Assembly (NCBI GenBank): GCA_949825025.1
Contig: OX463784.1
Location: forward strand, 4,060,885 to 4,124,884
Length of the DNA: 64,000 bases
Direction: 5' to 3'
From: Siphlonurus alternatus
Taxonomy: Eukaryota > Arthropoda > Insecta > Ephemeroptera > Siphlonuridae
A program made the position numbers and the translations under genes. The notes beneath the pieces are model-generated. The model was not told where the DNA came from and made no database searches. It was given only the letters and a program-made list of their open reading frames with translations. Below are positions 25,866-31,841 of this stretch, one piece after another; position 1 is the first letter of the stretch; each line of letters opens with the position of its first letter.

Positions 25866-28837
25866 ACAAATTTTTATTCCTGTCGTTTTCCATTTATTAT
25901 TTACAATTTTATTTTGTTTATTTGTAATTTTTTTAAGGGGAAAACAAATATTAAAATGTTTAGTATACAATTTGTGAAATTCATTAAATTTTCCATCAAC
26001 ATCATCTTTCATCAAAACTGTTGCCCAATTCGCATTAATCAAAGCTTCATTAAATTGACATAAATTTGAGTCAGAAAATAAACAGATTTGTTTTAATACT
26101 TTTGGTTGCTTATTGCCATTATTTAGGAAGCTTACTATCTGTGCTTTATGATCTGAAAGGTTAAAATCAGTTACAGACCGCTGATGAACACATGGTAAAA
26201 ACGGGTCTAGGATGTTTGGTCGCAGGATGTTTGGTCGCAGGATGTTTGGTCGCGGAATTTTGGTCGCAAGGATGTTTGGTCGCAAGGACGTTTGGTCGCA
26301 AGGATATTTGGTCGCAAGGATGTTTGGTCGCAAGGATGTTTGGTCGCAGGGATGTTTGGTCACAAGGATGTTTGGTCGCAAGGATGTTTGGTCGCAAGGA
26401 TGTTTGGTCACAAGGATGTTTGGTCGCAAGGATTTTTAACTATTAATTATAAGAATTATATGAATTATTGAAAGGCAGTGTAGGCTACTTTTTTTTTCGT
26501 GATAAGTATGGTCAAATAATGCACCAATCATAAAGCCACGAATGGTTATGCTGTATAATAGCACTTAAAATTTTAAACTAGTATCGGACAAAATCATATA
26601 TAGGCTACAAAGAGGCACACAATAATTTAAGTAAATAATCATTTAGTATAGATTTATTCATTTTTTTTACATGACATAGAAAATCCATCACAAATACTAT
26701 CTTACAACATGAAAAAAATTATGTACTTTGTACCATCTACTTTGAAACTTATAACGTAATTTAATGAATTTAATCAATAAAAATGTAAAAAAAATTATGT
26801 TATAATATACTATATAATACGATAAGATAAATTATGTATTTTTTTCGAATTAAACAAAAAAACAATTCACATAACATTAATATTATTTTTTATAAACTAA
26901 ATACCAAATTTCACATAAAAAATAGTTTTTATTTGATAGAGAAAACAGTAATGACCATACTAGAAGGTGAAATTGTGGGCAATTCCTCGAAGGTAATGAA
27001 TAATGTCATTCTCATCGAAATTACCTACGAGCTCATGCAACCTATGAGCAGATTGAACCGTCTTTTTTTTGGGGGGCATTTGATGCCCTGCAGATAGTTG
27101 CTCGACCTTGAAAGCACACAGAGCTTCCTCTTTTTGCAAGATGACAATAAGTTTCCATATGTTAGGATGATCACAGTTTAAATGTGACTGCAGTCCTCTA
27201 TGCCACGCCTCCAAAGCATTAGTTGTTGTCGGTGCTTAATCTAAAATTGATTCATACTGATTCCATTTATGTGGGGAATAGAGAGTATTTTTCCTATGCC
27301 CCCTACGGTTTCTTTTACCAAGAAACTGTTTTTCAAAGTAATTGAGAACTGGCTCCAACTCAATAGGCAAATAATCAATTAAAGCCTGAAAAGCATTTTC
27401 TAAATATTGTAAGGGGACCATTGCTAGAGCGGCTACAAGTCTACATTTTAATTTAATTTAAATTACTTTATTATGCGACCAAACATCCTTGCGACCAAAC
27501 ATCCTTGCGACCAAACATCCGGCCTTTTACGACCAAACATCCTTGCGACCAAACATCCTTGCGACCAAACATCCTTGCGACCAAACATCCCTGCGACCAA
27601 ACGTCCTTGCGACCAAACATCCTTGCGACCAAACATCCTTGCGACCAAACATCCTTGCGACCAAACGTCCTTGCGACCAAACATCCTTGCGACCAAACAT
27701 CCTTGCGACCAAAATACCGCGACCAAACATCCTGCGACCAAATATCCTGCGACCAAACATCCGGCTCCCGGTAAAAACACCCTAGGAATAAACAAGTTGT
27801 CAATTAATGTCGCTACAGTATTACAGACTCTTGTAGCTTTATTTATTACAGGTTGCAGATCACAAAAAGCAAGAACTTCTTTATATGACTTAATGGTATT
27901 ATTTTTATCAAATAAATTCAAGTTAAACATATCTAATTTTTAATTTAATGGGCATTTCCCATAAAATTAAAAACAATGAGTGTCCCATGTTTTTCCCTTC
28001 ACTGGGCAGACATTACCAACAATACTTTGTTTACAGACGAGGAGCACAAGATTTAATTTTTACTCAATTCTTGGTAAATTTTGTTTGAACTTTTGGTGCA
28101 TTGAGGAGGTAGTTGATGTCATTTCAGACCATCCTGACTGAGGTTTCCATGTTTTTTTTTTTTTTTTTTTGTTTTTTTTTTTTTTTTACTTAAATTAGAC
28201 AAACTTTGACACTTTGGAGGATGGGAGATAATTGTACATGGATTATAGTTATAAATCAAAGTTATAATCTACTAAAATCAGTCGCCCAAACAGAAATATC
28301 AAAATAAAATAATTCAGTCAAAATGGATGTTATTTCATCCTAACAGAGTATTGACCTCAAAATTTTGTATTGCAAAAATTAATAGAGGGTGCAAAATAAT
28401 GCCACTCTGATTTTTTTCAGATATTTTAGAGTCAGAGAAGTATTGCTAAAAAGTTTTGACCAGGTCGGGTTTAAACCCACGCCTCTTTTAGGTCCTATCT
28501 TTTTATTAAGAGAGGCGTCAAGGGGCGTCACTCTCTTTGTACTTTCAATAATTTTTTAAAAATAGTTCCCGGACTCAAAATATTCTGAAAAAAATCAGAG
28601 TAGCATAACTTTGTACCCTGTTTCCATTTCTGCAATAAAATATTTTGAGGGTCAATACTCCATTCTACTTGTGAAGAATCCTGCTCAAGTCCCTCGTTGT
28701 ACAGCACTCTGACCTACGTTTTCTTGCAGCAAATGGGGACTCCCCATGAGAACATTGCGCGGATGATCTTCATGGAGCTGAACAACGCGTGGAGTGAGTT
28801 CGAGAATGACCCAGTCACTCAGCAGATGTTCGGATAG
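2498..28837 (+). CDS. GAK: Cyclin-G-associated kinase / auxilin (GAK), 5'-incomplete, 15 exons
   Basis: GAK/auxilin recruits Hsc70 through its J domain to strip clathrin from coated vesicles and binds clathrin and AP2; it acts in the cytosol at the plasma membrane and trans-Golgi. Joined exons: 2498-2662, 4767-5001, 5804-5992, 6375-6647, 8088-8307, 11454-11556, 14515-14778, 16240-16373, 16892-17128, 18040-18169, 19154-19345, 20404-20493, 22164-22330, 23278-23451, 28730-28837 (2,681 nt, about 892 residues). Every junction is GT-AG and keeps frame. Domain order is kinase C-lobe end, proline-rich linker, PTEN-like phosphatase, C2, clathrin/AP2-binding linker with DPF motifs, J domain with HPD. 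Most of the kinase domain must lie upstream of base 1, because no earlier exon is seen in 1-2497. The PTEN-like loop reads HCMDGRASS, without the arginine of an active HCxxGxxR site, as is usual for auxilins. Introns are full of MITEs, and the last one (5.3 kb) holds an antisense LINE with a nested MULE. Confidence 0.95.
2696..3325. mobile_element. MITE-B interrupted by another palindrome (2855-3140)
   Basis: The arms of MITE-B (ATGGAGTATCAATCTCAAA; GTCAGAGTAGCATAA) flank an inner inverted repeat starting AAGTCTTCTGCTCG and ending CGAGTAGAAGAC. A second copy of the inner element's interior (ACGTAATGgCATTGTTGGCGC) is at 23765-23873. Confidence 0.75.
3355..3602. mobile_element. Palindromic MITE (family P)
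   Basis: Inverted arms: AACAGATTTAGTATTTTCTA and TAGAAAATACTAAATCTGTT, with CAGATTTCAAA/TTTGAAAT-like pairing further in. No repeat elsewhere in the window was noticed. Confidence 0.7.
3628..3975. mobile_element. MITE-D
   Basis: The termini TTAAGGGAAAGGTAACGC and GGGCGTGTTACCCTTAA give a TTAA at each end. The interior CCCTATCAGTAGCTAAAATA is inverted as TTTTAGCTACTCTGATAGGG. Contains an A-rich simple run at 3651-3700. Confidence 0.82.
4767..5001 (+). CDS. GAK: GAK exon: proline-rich linker
   Basis: Acceptor at 4765-4766, donor GTGAGT at 5002. A very proline-rich stretch ([16 protein letters not shown] and onward) is followed by [20 protein letters not shown], which closely matches the GAK segment just before the PTEN-like domain. 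The GC content is far above the flanking intron. The acceptor follows a 3'-tail-like stretch of repeated AAAT/AAAAT (4720-4750). Confidence 0.9.
5049..5240. repeat. HP114 hairpin repeats, two units
   Basis: Unit: AGAAGGTTCAGTAGCCAGT arm, a loop around CAGCTCGTCGTCAGGAG, and the inverse arm ACTGGCTACTGAACCTTCT (73 bp), joined by a 41-bp spacer with CTTTCTTTGTTATCCATGG. It begins 48 bp after the donor of GAK exon 4767-5001. Confidence 0.93.
5804..5992 (+). CDS. GAK: GAK exon: start of PTEN-like domain
   Basis: Acceptor CAG at 5801-5803, donor GTGAGT at 5993. It encodes [20 protein letters not shown] and a following helix/strand segment ending [14 protein letters not shown], the hallmark start of the tensin/PTEN-like domain of auxilins. 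The downstream intron is almost wholly HP114 repeat. Confidence 0.93.
5999..6335. repeat. HP114 array, three units, filling a GAK intron
   Basis: Starts 7 bp after the exon ending 5992 (with spacer CAAAGAAAGAGTCATCAT) and runs to about 40 bp before the next exon. Roughly 335 of 382 intron bases are repeat. Confidence 0.93.
6375..6647 (+). CDS. GAK: GAK exon: PTEN-like domain with degenerate P-loop
   Basis: Acceptor at 6373-6374, donor GTCAGT at 6648. It contains [20 protein letters not shown]. The cysteine of the phosphatase loop is kept but the catalytic arginine position is serine, so no phosphatase activity is expected; known auxilins share this state. The exon ends within [13 protein letters not shown], another auxilin-conserved stretch. 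Confidence 0.94.
7258..7790. mobile_element. MITE-C with MITE-B nested at 7335-7665
   Basis: MITE-C arms: GTCCCTCGTCCCGCAATAAT, GAGCTGTCTGCTATTTCAG, and the inverse on the right. The inner MITE-B carries GGACGATTTGCGTGACATTT, a central CGTCACGGGCG and the inverse arm ending AAATTGTCCATT. Confidence 0.87.
8088..8307 (+). CDS. GAK: GAK exon: PTEN-like/C2 junction
   Basis: Chosen acceptor AG at 8086-8087, donor GTACGT at 8308. It reads [20 protein letters not shown] and onward to FNITEGK. A near-identical copy of the acceptor and exon start lies 44 bp upstream (8041-8067). The downstream site was chosen because only it keeps the frame into the conserved sequence. Confidence 0.92.
8354..8692. 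mobile_element. Family I element with short TIRs
   Basis: Ends GCAGTGCCCACTGTATTAAA and CTTGATGGAGTGGGCATTGC form imperfect inverted repeats. The body (CCCCTTATCTTGC, TCCTTCCATGGAAATTTCGG) recurs inverted at 17640-17960 and partially at 12290-12470. Confidence 0.75.
8715..9045 (-). mobile_element. LINE 3' coding remnant
   Basis: Reverse-strand reading of 9039-8884 gives [20 protein letters not shown], then [20 protein letters not shown] and SIKKFLQ before a stop, the LINE C-terminal pattern (LP-x-x-IK ... FYS). It appears inserted in a second copy of the 572-bp GGGGCC element found at 1696-2267, whose ends flank it. Confidence 0.7.
9334..9985 (-). mobile_element. LINE 3' fragment (3rd family)
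   Basis: Minus-strand frame 9985-9494: [51 protein letters not shown]. The codons around [11 protein letters not shown] hold a short in-frame duplication. The 3' end is a TTTGAATTTTGAAT repeat at 9334-9361. The 5' junction falls inside a MITE-E copy. A second, shorter copy of the same 3' terminus is at 9098-9150. Confidence 0.85.
9975..10520. mobile_element. MITE-E right half with MITE-B (10113-10435) nested
   Basis: E sequence (TTTGTCTTTCCATGTGAAAG, AGGCACTAACATCTGCC) is broken by a full MITE-B bearing GGACAATTTGCATGACATTT termini, then resumes with AAGGTTTACATGTTAATCAA and CAGCTGATT. The missing E left half is replaced by the LINE at 9334-9985. Confidence 0.8.
10933..11345. mobile_element. 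MITE-E, full length
   Basis: The termini TTAAGGTAGAGATAACGCCG and CGGCGTTATCTCTACCTTAA are perfect inverted repeats carrying TTAA. Inside are CAGCTGTTCG pairs and CCGCCTCTCAAAAA/TTTTTGAGAGGCGG. Confidence 0.88.
11454..11556 (+). CDS. GAK: GAK exon: C2 domain strand
   Basis: Acceptor CAG at 11451-11453 after a pyrimidine tract, donor GTAACT at 11557. It encodes [20 protein letters not shown] and [15 protein letters not shown], matching the C2 domain of GAK/auxilin (GDV-I-VYHARxTLGG). Confidence 0.93.
11600..14060. other. GAK intron without recognised gene
   Basis: AT-rich. It holds a partial family I copy at 12290-12470; otherwise I see no supported element. A short GC-richer patch at 11750-11870 has no coding support. 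Confidence 0.6.
14065..14290. mobile_element. MITE-C
   Basis: CCCTTGTCCAGAATAATGCG arm, a central AACTGTGCCATCTGCTAT region, and the inverse arm ending ATTTCGGATGAGGAAC. Confidence 0.8.
14515..14778 (+). CDS. GAK: GAK exon: C2 domain, C-terminal half
   Basis: Acceptor CCAG at 14511-14514, donor GTGAGT at 14779. It contains [14 protein letters not shown] and [13 protein letters not shown], the C2 beta-strands of auxilins (QFHTGF is highly conserved), then [21 protein letters not shown] leading out of the domain. An adjoining region of the last helix is followed by the linker. Confidence 0.94.
14863..15228. mobile_element. MITE-D
   Basis: TTAAGGGTAAGATAATGCCA to GGCGTTATCTTACCCT; interior pairs AACTCAAAAACTAGATC/GATCTAGTTTTTGAGTT. 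It abuts a MITE-E at 15225. Confidence 0.87.
15225..15562. mobile_element. MITE-E, directly adjoining MITE-D
   Basis: Inverted ends CCCTAGATAACATGGATCAGCTGATCGACG and its inverse at 15525-15555. It shares the terminal sequence with the adjoining MITE-D, so the two form a tandem composite. Confidence 0.8.
15706..16040 (+). mobile_element. tRNA-Thr-derived SINE, full length
   Basis: The 5' head is tRNA-like: GACGCAGTGGTATACGCC (A box region), an anticodon stem-loop TCTGA-TTCGTAA-TCGGA with a CGT anticodon, and B box GTCGTGAGTTCGATCCCAGC. The body contains TCCTGACTGAGGTTTCCATG, GCGAATGCTGGGATGGATTG and GGCCATGGCCGCC. The second copy is at 36128. It is not a functional tRNA gene, because the acceptor stem does not close. 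Confidence 0.85.
16240..16373 (+). CDS. GAK: GAK exon: proline-rich linker
   Basis: Acceptor at 16238-16239, donor GTGAGA at 16374. Low-complexity proline-rich sequence ([18 protein letters not shown] and onward), 44 residues and poorly conserved. It is placed in the gene by frame continuity with both neighbours. Confidence 0.85.
16653..16860. repeat. HP114 repeats, two units
   Basis: Two hairpins with the standard spacer, ending 31 bp before GAK exon 16892-17128. Confidence 0.92.
16892..17128 (+). CDS. GAK: GAK exon: clathrin/AP2-binding linker
   Basis: Acceptor at 16890-16891, donor GTGAGG at 17129. It holds several clathrin-box-like acidic/dileucine motifs (GDLLGL, VDLLGG, LDLLKG) and LFDPFG, a DPF motif that binds the AP2 alpha-ear. 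This fits the clathrin/AP2-binding middle region of GAK. HP114 repeats lie 31 bp upstream and about 30 bp downstream. Confidence 0.9.
17158..17253. repeat. HP114 repeat, one unit
   Basis: A single hairpin plus part of the spacer, starting 30 bp after the donor of exon 16892-17128. Confidence 0.92.
17640..17960. mobile_element. Family I element, inverted copy
   Basis: CACTGCCCACTCCACCAAGG and GGTAAAGTGGGCAGT termini, with body matching 8354-8692 on the opposite strand. It is in the GAK intron just before exon 18040. Confidence 0.75.
18040..18169 (+). CDS. GAK: GAK exon: linker with second DPF motif
   Basis: Acceptor at 18038-18039, donor GTGAGT at 18170. It reads [12 protein letters not shown] and onward to [10 protein letters not shown], with a second DPF motif. 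It leaves with one base of a glycine codon. Confidence 0.88.
18391..18575 (+). mobile_element. SINE body with shared core
   Basis: GTCCATCCTGGCTGAGGTTT, GGCAAATGCCGGGATGGATT and GGCCGTGGCCGTCCCCG match the core of the Thr SINE, but the head (TTGCACTTCCAGTTCATTGA) and tail differ. The same arrangement occurs inverted at 58042-58255. Confidence 0.7.
19154..19345 (+). CDS. GAK: GAK exon: low-complexity linker
   Basis: Acceptor at 19151-19153, donor GTGAGA at 19346. Gly/Pro/Ser/Thr/Asn-rich sequence ([15 protein letters not shown], then PGWQPP and [16 protein letters not shown]), assigned by splice phase (1 to 1) and position. An HP114 unit begins about 13 bp after the donor. Confidence 0.82.
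19359..19443. repeat. HP114 repeat, one unit
   Basis: A single hairpin 13 bp after the exon ending at 19345. Confidence 0.92.
20404..20493 (+). CDS. GAK: GAK exon: short linker exon
   Basis: Acceptor CAG at 20401-20403, donor GTACGA at 20494. A 90-nt exon, [20 protein letters not shown] and onward, with phase 1 at both ends, so skipping it would keep the frame. The linker of GAK varies in length between species. HP114 repeats start about 30 bp downstream. Confidence 0.8.
20524..20731. repeat. HP114 repeats, two units
   Basis: Two hairpins with full spacer, starting about 30 bp after the exon ending at 20493. Confidence 0.92.
20720..21165. mobile_element. MITE-E, diverged
   Basis: GTTAACACAGATCAGCTAATC left and AACAGCTGATCGTTGTTATC right; AGCAGACGCACAATAATTGT/GATTGTGTGTCTGCT pairing inside. 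Confidence 0.75.
21942..22064. mobile_element. Short palindrome (family K)
   Basis: GGTCTGTTCGTAAATACACA and TGTGTATTTACAAACAGACC arms, with GTGTGATGAAC/GTTCATCACA near the centre. It lies 100 bp before GAK exon 22164. Confidence 0.75.
22164..22330 (+). CDS. GAK: GAK exon: pre-J-domain segment
   Basis: Acceptor TAG at 22161-22163, donor GTACGA at 22331. It reads [12 protein letters not shown] and then [20 protein letters not shown], the strongly conserved lead-in to the J domain in GAK and auxilin. HP114 starts about 14 bp after the donor. Confidence 0.94.
22345..22442. repeat. HP114 repeat, one unit
   Basis: A single hairpin with spacer pieces on both sides, 14 bp after the exon ending at 22330. 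Confidence 0.92.
22676..23072. mobile_element. MITE-E
   Basis: GGTCAGGTAACGTGAATCAG and CTGATTCACGTTACCTTACC termini, with CCCTTAA at the right end. Confidence 0.83.
23278..23451 (+). CDS. GAK: GAK exon: J domain with HPD
   Basis: Acceptor at 23276-23277, donor GTGAGA at 23452. It reads [28 protein letters not shown], then [13 protein letters not shown]. The HPD tripeptide that stimulates Hsc70 ATPase is at 23440-23448. The reading frame is intact. Confidence 0.96.
26209..26433 (+). repeat. 16-bp tandem array, left arm of MULE
   Basis: About 14 head-to-tail copies of GATGTTTGGTCGCAAG, with 15-bp units lacking one A at the outer end and one divergent GGAATTTT unit. All six frames are largely open because 16 is not a multiple of 3 and the unit lacks stops, so the apparent proteins here are spurious. 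Confidence 0.95.
26960..27421 (-). pseudogene. MULE transposase C-terminal remnant
   Basis: Two minus-strand open segments in the same frame, separated by one TAA (27236-27238). First is [14 protein letters not shown], then [17 protein letters not shown] and [15 protein letters not shown]. After the stop comes [20 protein letters not shown], then [24 protein letters not shown] and YLRGIAHNF. The (T)[12 protein letters not shown] motif followed by a helix and IWKLI is characteristic of the end of animal MULE transposases. The catalytic DDE core and N-terminus are absent, so no function is expected. Confidence 0.8.
27473..27765 (-). repeat. 16-bp tandem array, right arm of MULE (inverted)
   Basis: About 18 copies of the reverse complement of the left-arm unit (CTTGCGACCAAACATC), with one interruption near 27521-27531 and outer 15-bp units. 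It can pair with the left arm over more than 200 bp. Confidence 0.95.
28345..28665. mobile_element. MITE-B
   Basis: AGAGTATTGACCTCAAAATT and TTGAGGGTCAATACTCC arms. The centre contains GGTCGGGTTTAAACCCACGC and TTAAGAGAGGCGTC. It lies just upstream of the last GAK exon. Confidence 0.85.
28730..28837 (+). CDS. GAK: GAK last exon: end of J domain and stop
   Basis: Acceptor AG at 28728-28729. It encodes [35 protein letters not shown] and a TAG stop at 28835-28837. [12 protein letters not shown] is the conserved last J-domain helix of auxilins. Confidence 0.96.
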   Translation, partial: QMGTPHENIARMIFMELNNAWSEFENDPVTQQMFG

Positions 28838-28887
28838 ACGCTATGTATAATGTAAATATCACAGTGGGGGTGCAATCAAAAAGCATT

Positions 28888-28976
28888 TAGCATAGGGTGT
28901 TCAGTAGCGAGTCCAATGGAACCAGCTCGTCGTCAGGAGTCTATTGGACTGGCTACTGAACCTCCTATGATGATTT
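28888..28976. repeat. HP114 repeat, one unit
   Basis: A diverged left arm (AGGGTGTTCAGTAGCGAG), 50 bp after the GAK stop codon, so probably in the 3' UTR. Confidence 0.88.
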
Positions 28977-29180
28977 TTCTTCATACTAAATGATTTAACT
29001 CTATGCCCTATTGTCACCCCACTTTCCACCTTTACCCATTTGATCCTGCTGGCACAAAATGTGGTTTTAAAATTGCTCTCAATTTTATTGTTATTATTTT
29101 GCACCCTGTTGTAGTTGCGTAAAGTTTTTGAAAACTGACGAGTCAGTGGCAATGATTTTAGGGAATTCACCCTTATTTTT

Positions 29181-29385
29181 CTAACAAAGAATCATGATAG
29201 AAGGTTCAGTAGCCAGTACAATAGACTCCTGACGACAAGCTGGTTCCATTGGACTGGCTACTGAACCTTCTATGACAATTCCTTCCATGGATAACAAAGA
29301 AAGAGTCATCATAGAAGGTTCAGCAGCCAATTCAATAGAACCAGCTCATTATTAGGAGTGTACCTTTATGATGACTTCTTCTATA
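29181..29385. repeat. HP114 repeats, one full and one partial unit
   Basis: AACAAAGAATCATGATAGAAGGTTC onward; the second unit is degraded (GAACCAGCTCATTATTAGGAG). It lies downstream of the GAK stop codon. Confidence 0.88.
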
Positions 29386-29557
29386 AGGGTCAATCTCCTA
29401 AAATCATCAATCACACATTCAAAACACCAAACTATACACACTCAAACTATTGTAAAATGTCTGTCAAACGTGCTATGCCTCTTCAGTGTGCATTATTATT
29501 CATAAATTTATTTAATTAAATGTTGCTTTAAATTAACAAATAGTTGCTAAATATTAC

Positions 29558-29563
29558 AATAAA
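29558..29563 (+). terminator. Candidate GAK poly(A) signal AATAAA
   Basis: AATAAA lies 720 bp after the GAK stop, just before a Glu-type SINE. It is the first + strand AATAAA I noticed, but it is unsupported by transcript data and the 3' UTR would contain HP114 repeats. Confidence 0.3.
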
Positions 29564-29572
29564 ATTCTACCA

Positions 29573-29885
29573 GCTCTTTGGTGTAGTGGCTAGTACGCTT
29601 GGCTCTCGTCCGAGAGGTCTCCGGTTCAAATCCCAAACACGGCAGACTTTGTGTGACTGGCTACTAGATGAAAGAGTTGGTAGGAGGAAAGCAGCTTACG
29701 GCTGACTATACTCTGCTGAGGTGATTAAGACCGCGGAATGTTGTGCAAACAACATGTGTGCCCCACTTAGAAACGGTACTTAATTGTCTGGCGTGCAGAC
29801 TGGGTATTAGGAGCCCCAGAGAGCACTGTGAACAATGTTGGAAAACAAGTTCCGCCATTGGTAACCAACCAACACAAAGACTTTG
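29573..29885 (+). mobile_element. tRNA-Glu-like SINE
   Basis: The head GTGTAGTGGCTAGTACGCTT, then an anticodon arm CTTGG-CTCTCGT-CCGAG (CTC, Glu) and B box CCGGTTCAAATCCC. The body includes TTAGAAACGGTACTTAATTG and GGGTATTAGGAGCCCCAGAG and ends in ACCAACCAAC. The second copy is at 42445. Confidence 0.83.
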
Positions 29886-30249
29886 GTTTAGACTGAGATG
29901 GCTTGAACAACATATTACGATAGTTTGAGTGTCAAAAAAGATAATAATTTCCATGTTAATTCGGTGCAAACTATAAATAACGTCCCAGTATATGAACCCA
30001 ATGTTACTGTATGTTAAATAGATGCATGTGAAATATTTTATTTGTTTTTAAAAGCTCTCATTTCATATGAATTTATTTTAAGTATGTTATTAAACCTCCC
30101 TAATGGCCATTTAATATTCTACTAACTGTGACTTTAATCTCAATTAATGTGTTCCCAATTTGGGTCATCATGTTTATTTTATATTTTATAATTATTGTAT
30201 CACATGTTTAAAGGGGTAGGAGCATGAAATTAGTCAAATAAGAAACAGA

Positions 30250-30560
30250 GTTAATGGAGTATCAACCTCAAAAAATTTATTGCAAAAATGGATAAAGGGT
30301 GCCAAGTTATGCCACTCTGATTTTTTTTCAGATTTTTTAGAGGCTGGGAAGTATTCCTAAAAAGTTTTGCTGGGGTCGAGTTTGAGCCCATGCCCCTTTT
30401 AGGTTCTATCCTTTTATTAAGAGAGGCGTCAAAAGGCATCACTTTCTCTGTACTTTCAATAATTCTTTAAAAATAGTTCCCAGACTAAAATATTTTAAGA
30501 AAATAGAAGTACTGTAGCATAACTTTTCACCCTCTATCCATTTCTGCAATAACAATTGTT
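30250..30560. mobile_element. MITE-B
   Basis: TGGAGTATCAACCTCAAAAA left arm, central GGGTCGAGTTTGAGCCCATG, right arm CCCTCTATCCATTTCTGCAA. Confidence 0.83.
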
Positions 30561-30724
30561 ATTGAAATTATTTTGATGACCAAATTTGAACTACAGTAAT
30601 AAAGAGGCGGTATAATGACATCTCTAGCTCTCTCTGCGCTTGCTGAAAGAAGGTTGGAGTGTACAATTATAAACCTCTTTGTTTAACATAAGTCCAAACT
30701 GTAAAATAATTGTAATTATATTTA

Positions 30725-31148
30725 AAGGGGTACCAAAGTGAATACTTTTTTTACATGTTCGGGAAGCTACGAATTATTCTGATATCCCTGTGGCTCAATA
30801 TTTTCGTACAATGCCTAGTTATTTTACAATTAATTATTTAGTTTGAAAAGTGAGTTTGATAACCGTTGGTTGATTCAAGTCGGTGCATGCCCGCAGCAGC
30901 CGCTGATACGACGAGAATCTCCCGCGAATCGGGGGAACCTCCTTCCGCCCCCTTCTTGTCGTATCACCGGCCGCTGCGGCCGCGGGCATGCTTGAATCAA
31001 CCAACGGTTTTCAAACTCACTTTTCAAACTAAATAATTAATTATAAAAATAACTAGGCATCGTACGTAAATATTGAGCCACATGGATATTAGAATAATTT
31101 GTAGCTGCCCGAACATGTAAAAAAAGTATTCACTTTGGTACTCCTTTA
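30725..31148. mobile_element. 425-bp palindrome with GC-rich core (family G)
   Basis: The arms GGGGTACCAAAGTGAATACT and AGTATTCACTTTGGTACTCC pair over about 200 bp each. The loop 30890-30985 is GC-rich (GCATGCCCGCAGCAGCCGCT ... GGCCGCTGCGGCCGCGGGCA). Confidence 0.87.
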
Positions 31149-31362
31149 ATGAAATGATTCTAAATGATTCTTTGGTATTTAAAAGTTTTTAATTTAAAAA
31201 TTTTATTTGCCTTAATTCTTATGTTTACATTTTTATAATTGCTTTAAATGTTTTACATTTTTAATTTTAGCTTGTATGCTAGATTATTTTTCATTCCAAC
31301 AAAATGGTGGCTTAAATTTTGAATTTATGTATGTTTACTCTTCATGCAAGCCTGTTTTAGTC

Positions 31363-31398
<36 letters not shown>

Positions 31399-31841
31399 AA
31401 AAAATAATCTTCAAAAAGTGATTTTCTTCTTTTTTTTTTTTAAATTGGTGCCTCTACCCCTTAAATTTATTAATATTTAATTCTATATATTGTGTCATTT
31501 TTCTAAGAAAAGAATCGTGGAATGAAATTATTTAATATTAGAAAAAGTTGCTTTTTTTTCTCTACAGATATTTATTGTATTGTAATTTCCTTATTTTGTA
31601 TATTAAGTTATTATTTCTATAATATGTTTTGAAGCAATTAAATTTTTATAAAGAAAATATTATATCAAAATAATTATCTTAATGTTTAACAAATGTATAG
31701 CTATGGAAATTTAATTGCATTTTACTGGACTGGTTCCAGAAAATTATATTAAGTCAAATCTCTATGTAAATAAGCTCTTTTTATGTTTTGTCCAGCGCTT
31801 AGATACGATGTTGGGTCTTATGGTAAAATTTGTAATTCTTC

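Larger units (their letters stand above)
26203..27769 (-). mobile_element. Mutator-like (MULE) foldback element with tandem-repeat TIRs
   Basis: The element starts GGGTCTAGGATGTTTGGTCG and ends in the reverse complement of GGGAGCCGGATGTTTGGTCG. It is flanked by the 9-bp direct repeat GGTAAAAAC (26194-26202 and 27770-27778), the duplication size typical of MULEs. Removing one copy plus the element restores the host LINE frame exactly ([15 protein letters not shown]). Both termini are long inverted arrays of a 16-bp unit (GATGTTTGGTCGCAAG; 15 bp in the outermost units): about 14 units at 26209-26433 and about 18 at 27473-27765. The interior holds a transposase remnant and AT-rich sequence. It is an internally deleted, non-autonomous copy. 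Confidence 0.9.
23873..27950 (-). mobile_element. Non-LTR retrotransposon (LINE-1st family), 5'-truncated, split by a MULE
   Basis: Minus-strand LINE in the last GAK intron. The segments 27950-27770 and 26202-23873 join as one reading frame across the MULE insert. In order: the end of an APE-type endonuclease (TLIDNLFIP, then LSDHKAQIV), a spacer with an in-frame poly-lysine run, then reverse transcriptase with [15 protein letters not shown], motif [14 protein letters not shown], motif [21 protein letters not shown] and motif C FADDTS. There is one frameshift near 24937, and about 50 codons appear to be missing between motif C and VKFLGIYLD. The 3' end is a short GAATT repeat (23873-23892). 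The endonuclease plus RT layout fits the CR1/Jockey/I group, clade not resolved. The copy is dead. Confidence 0.92.

Noticed and set aside
26192..26446. Long repetitive open frames encoding [20 protein letters not shown] repeats
   Set aside because: They are translations of the stop-free 16-bp tandem arrays at the MULE ends, open on both strands and in several frames; not genes.
26209..27765. CRISPR-like array of short repeats
   Set aside because: The 16-bp units are directly tandem without spacers, are inverted at two ends of a transposon, and the genome is clearly eukaryotic.
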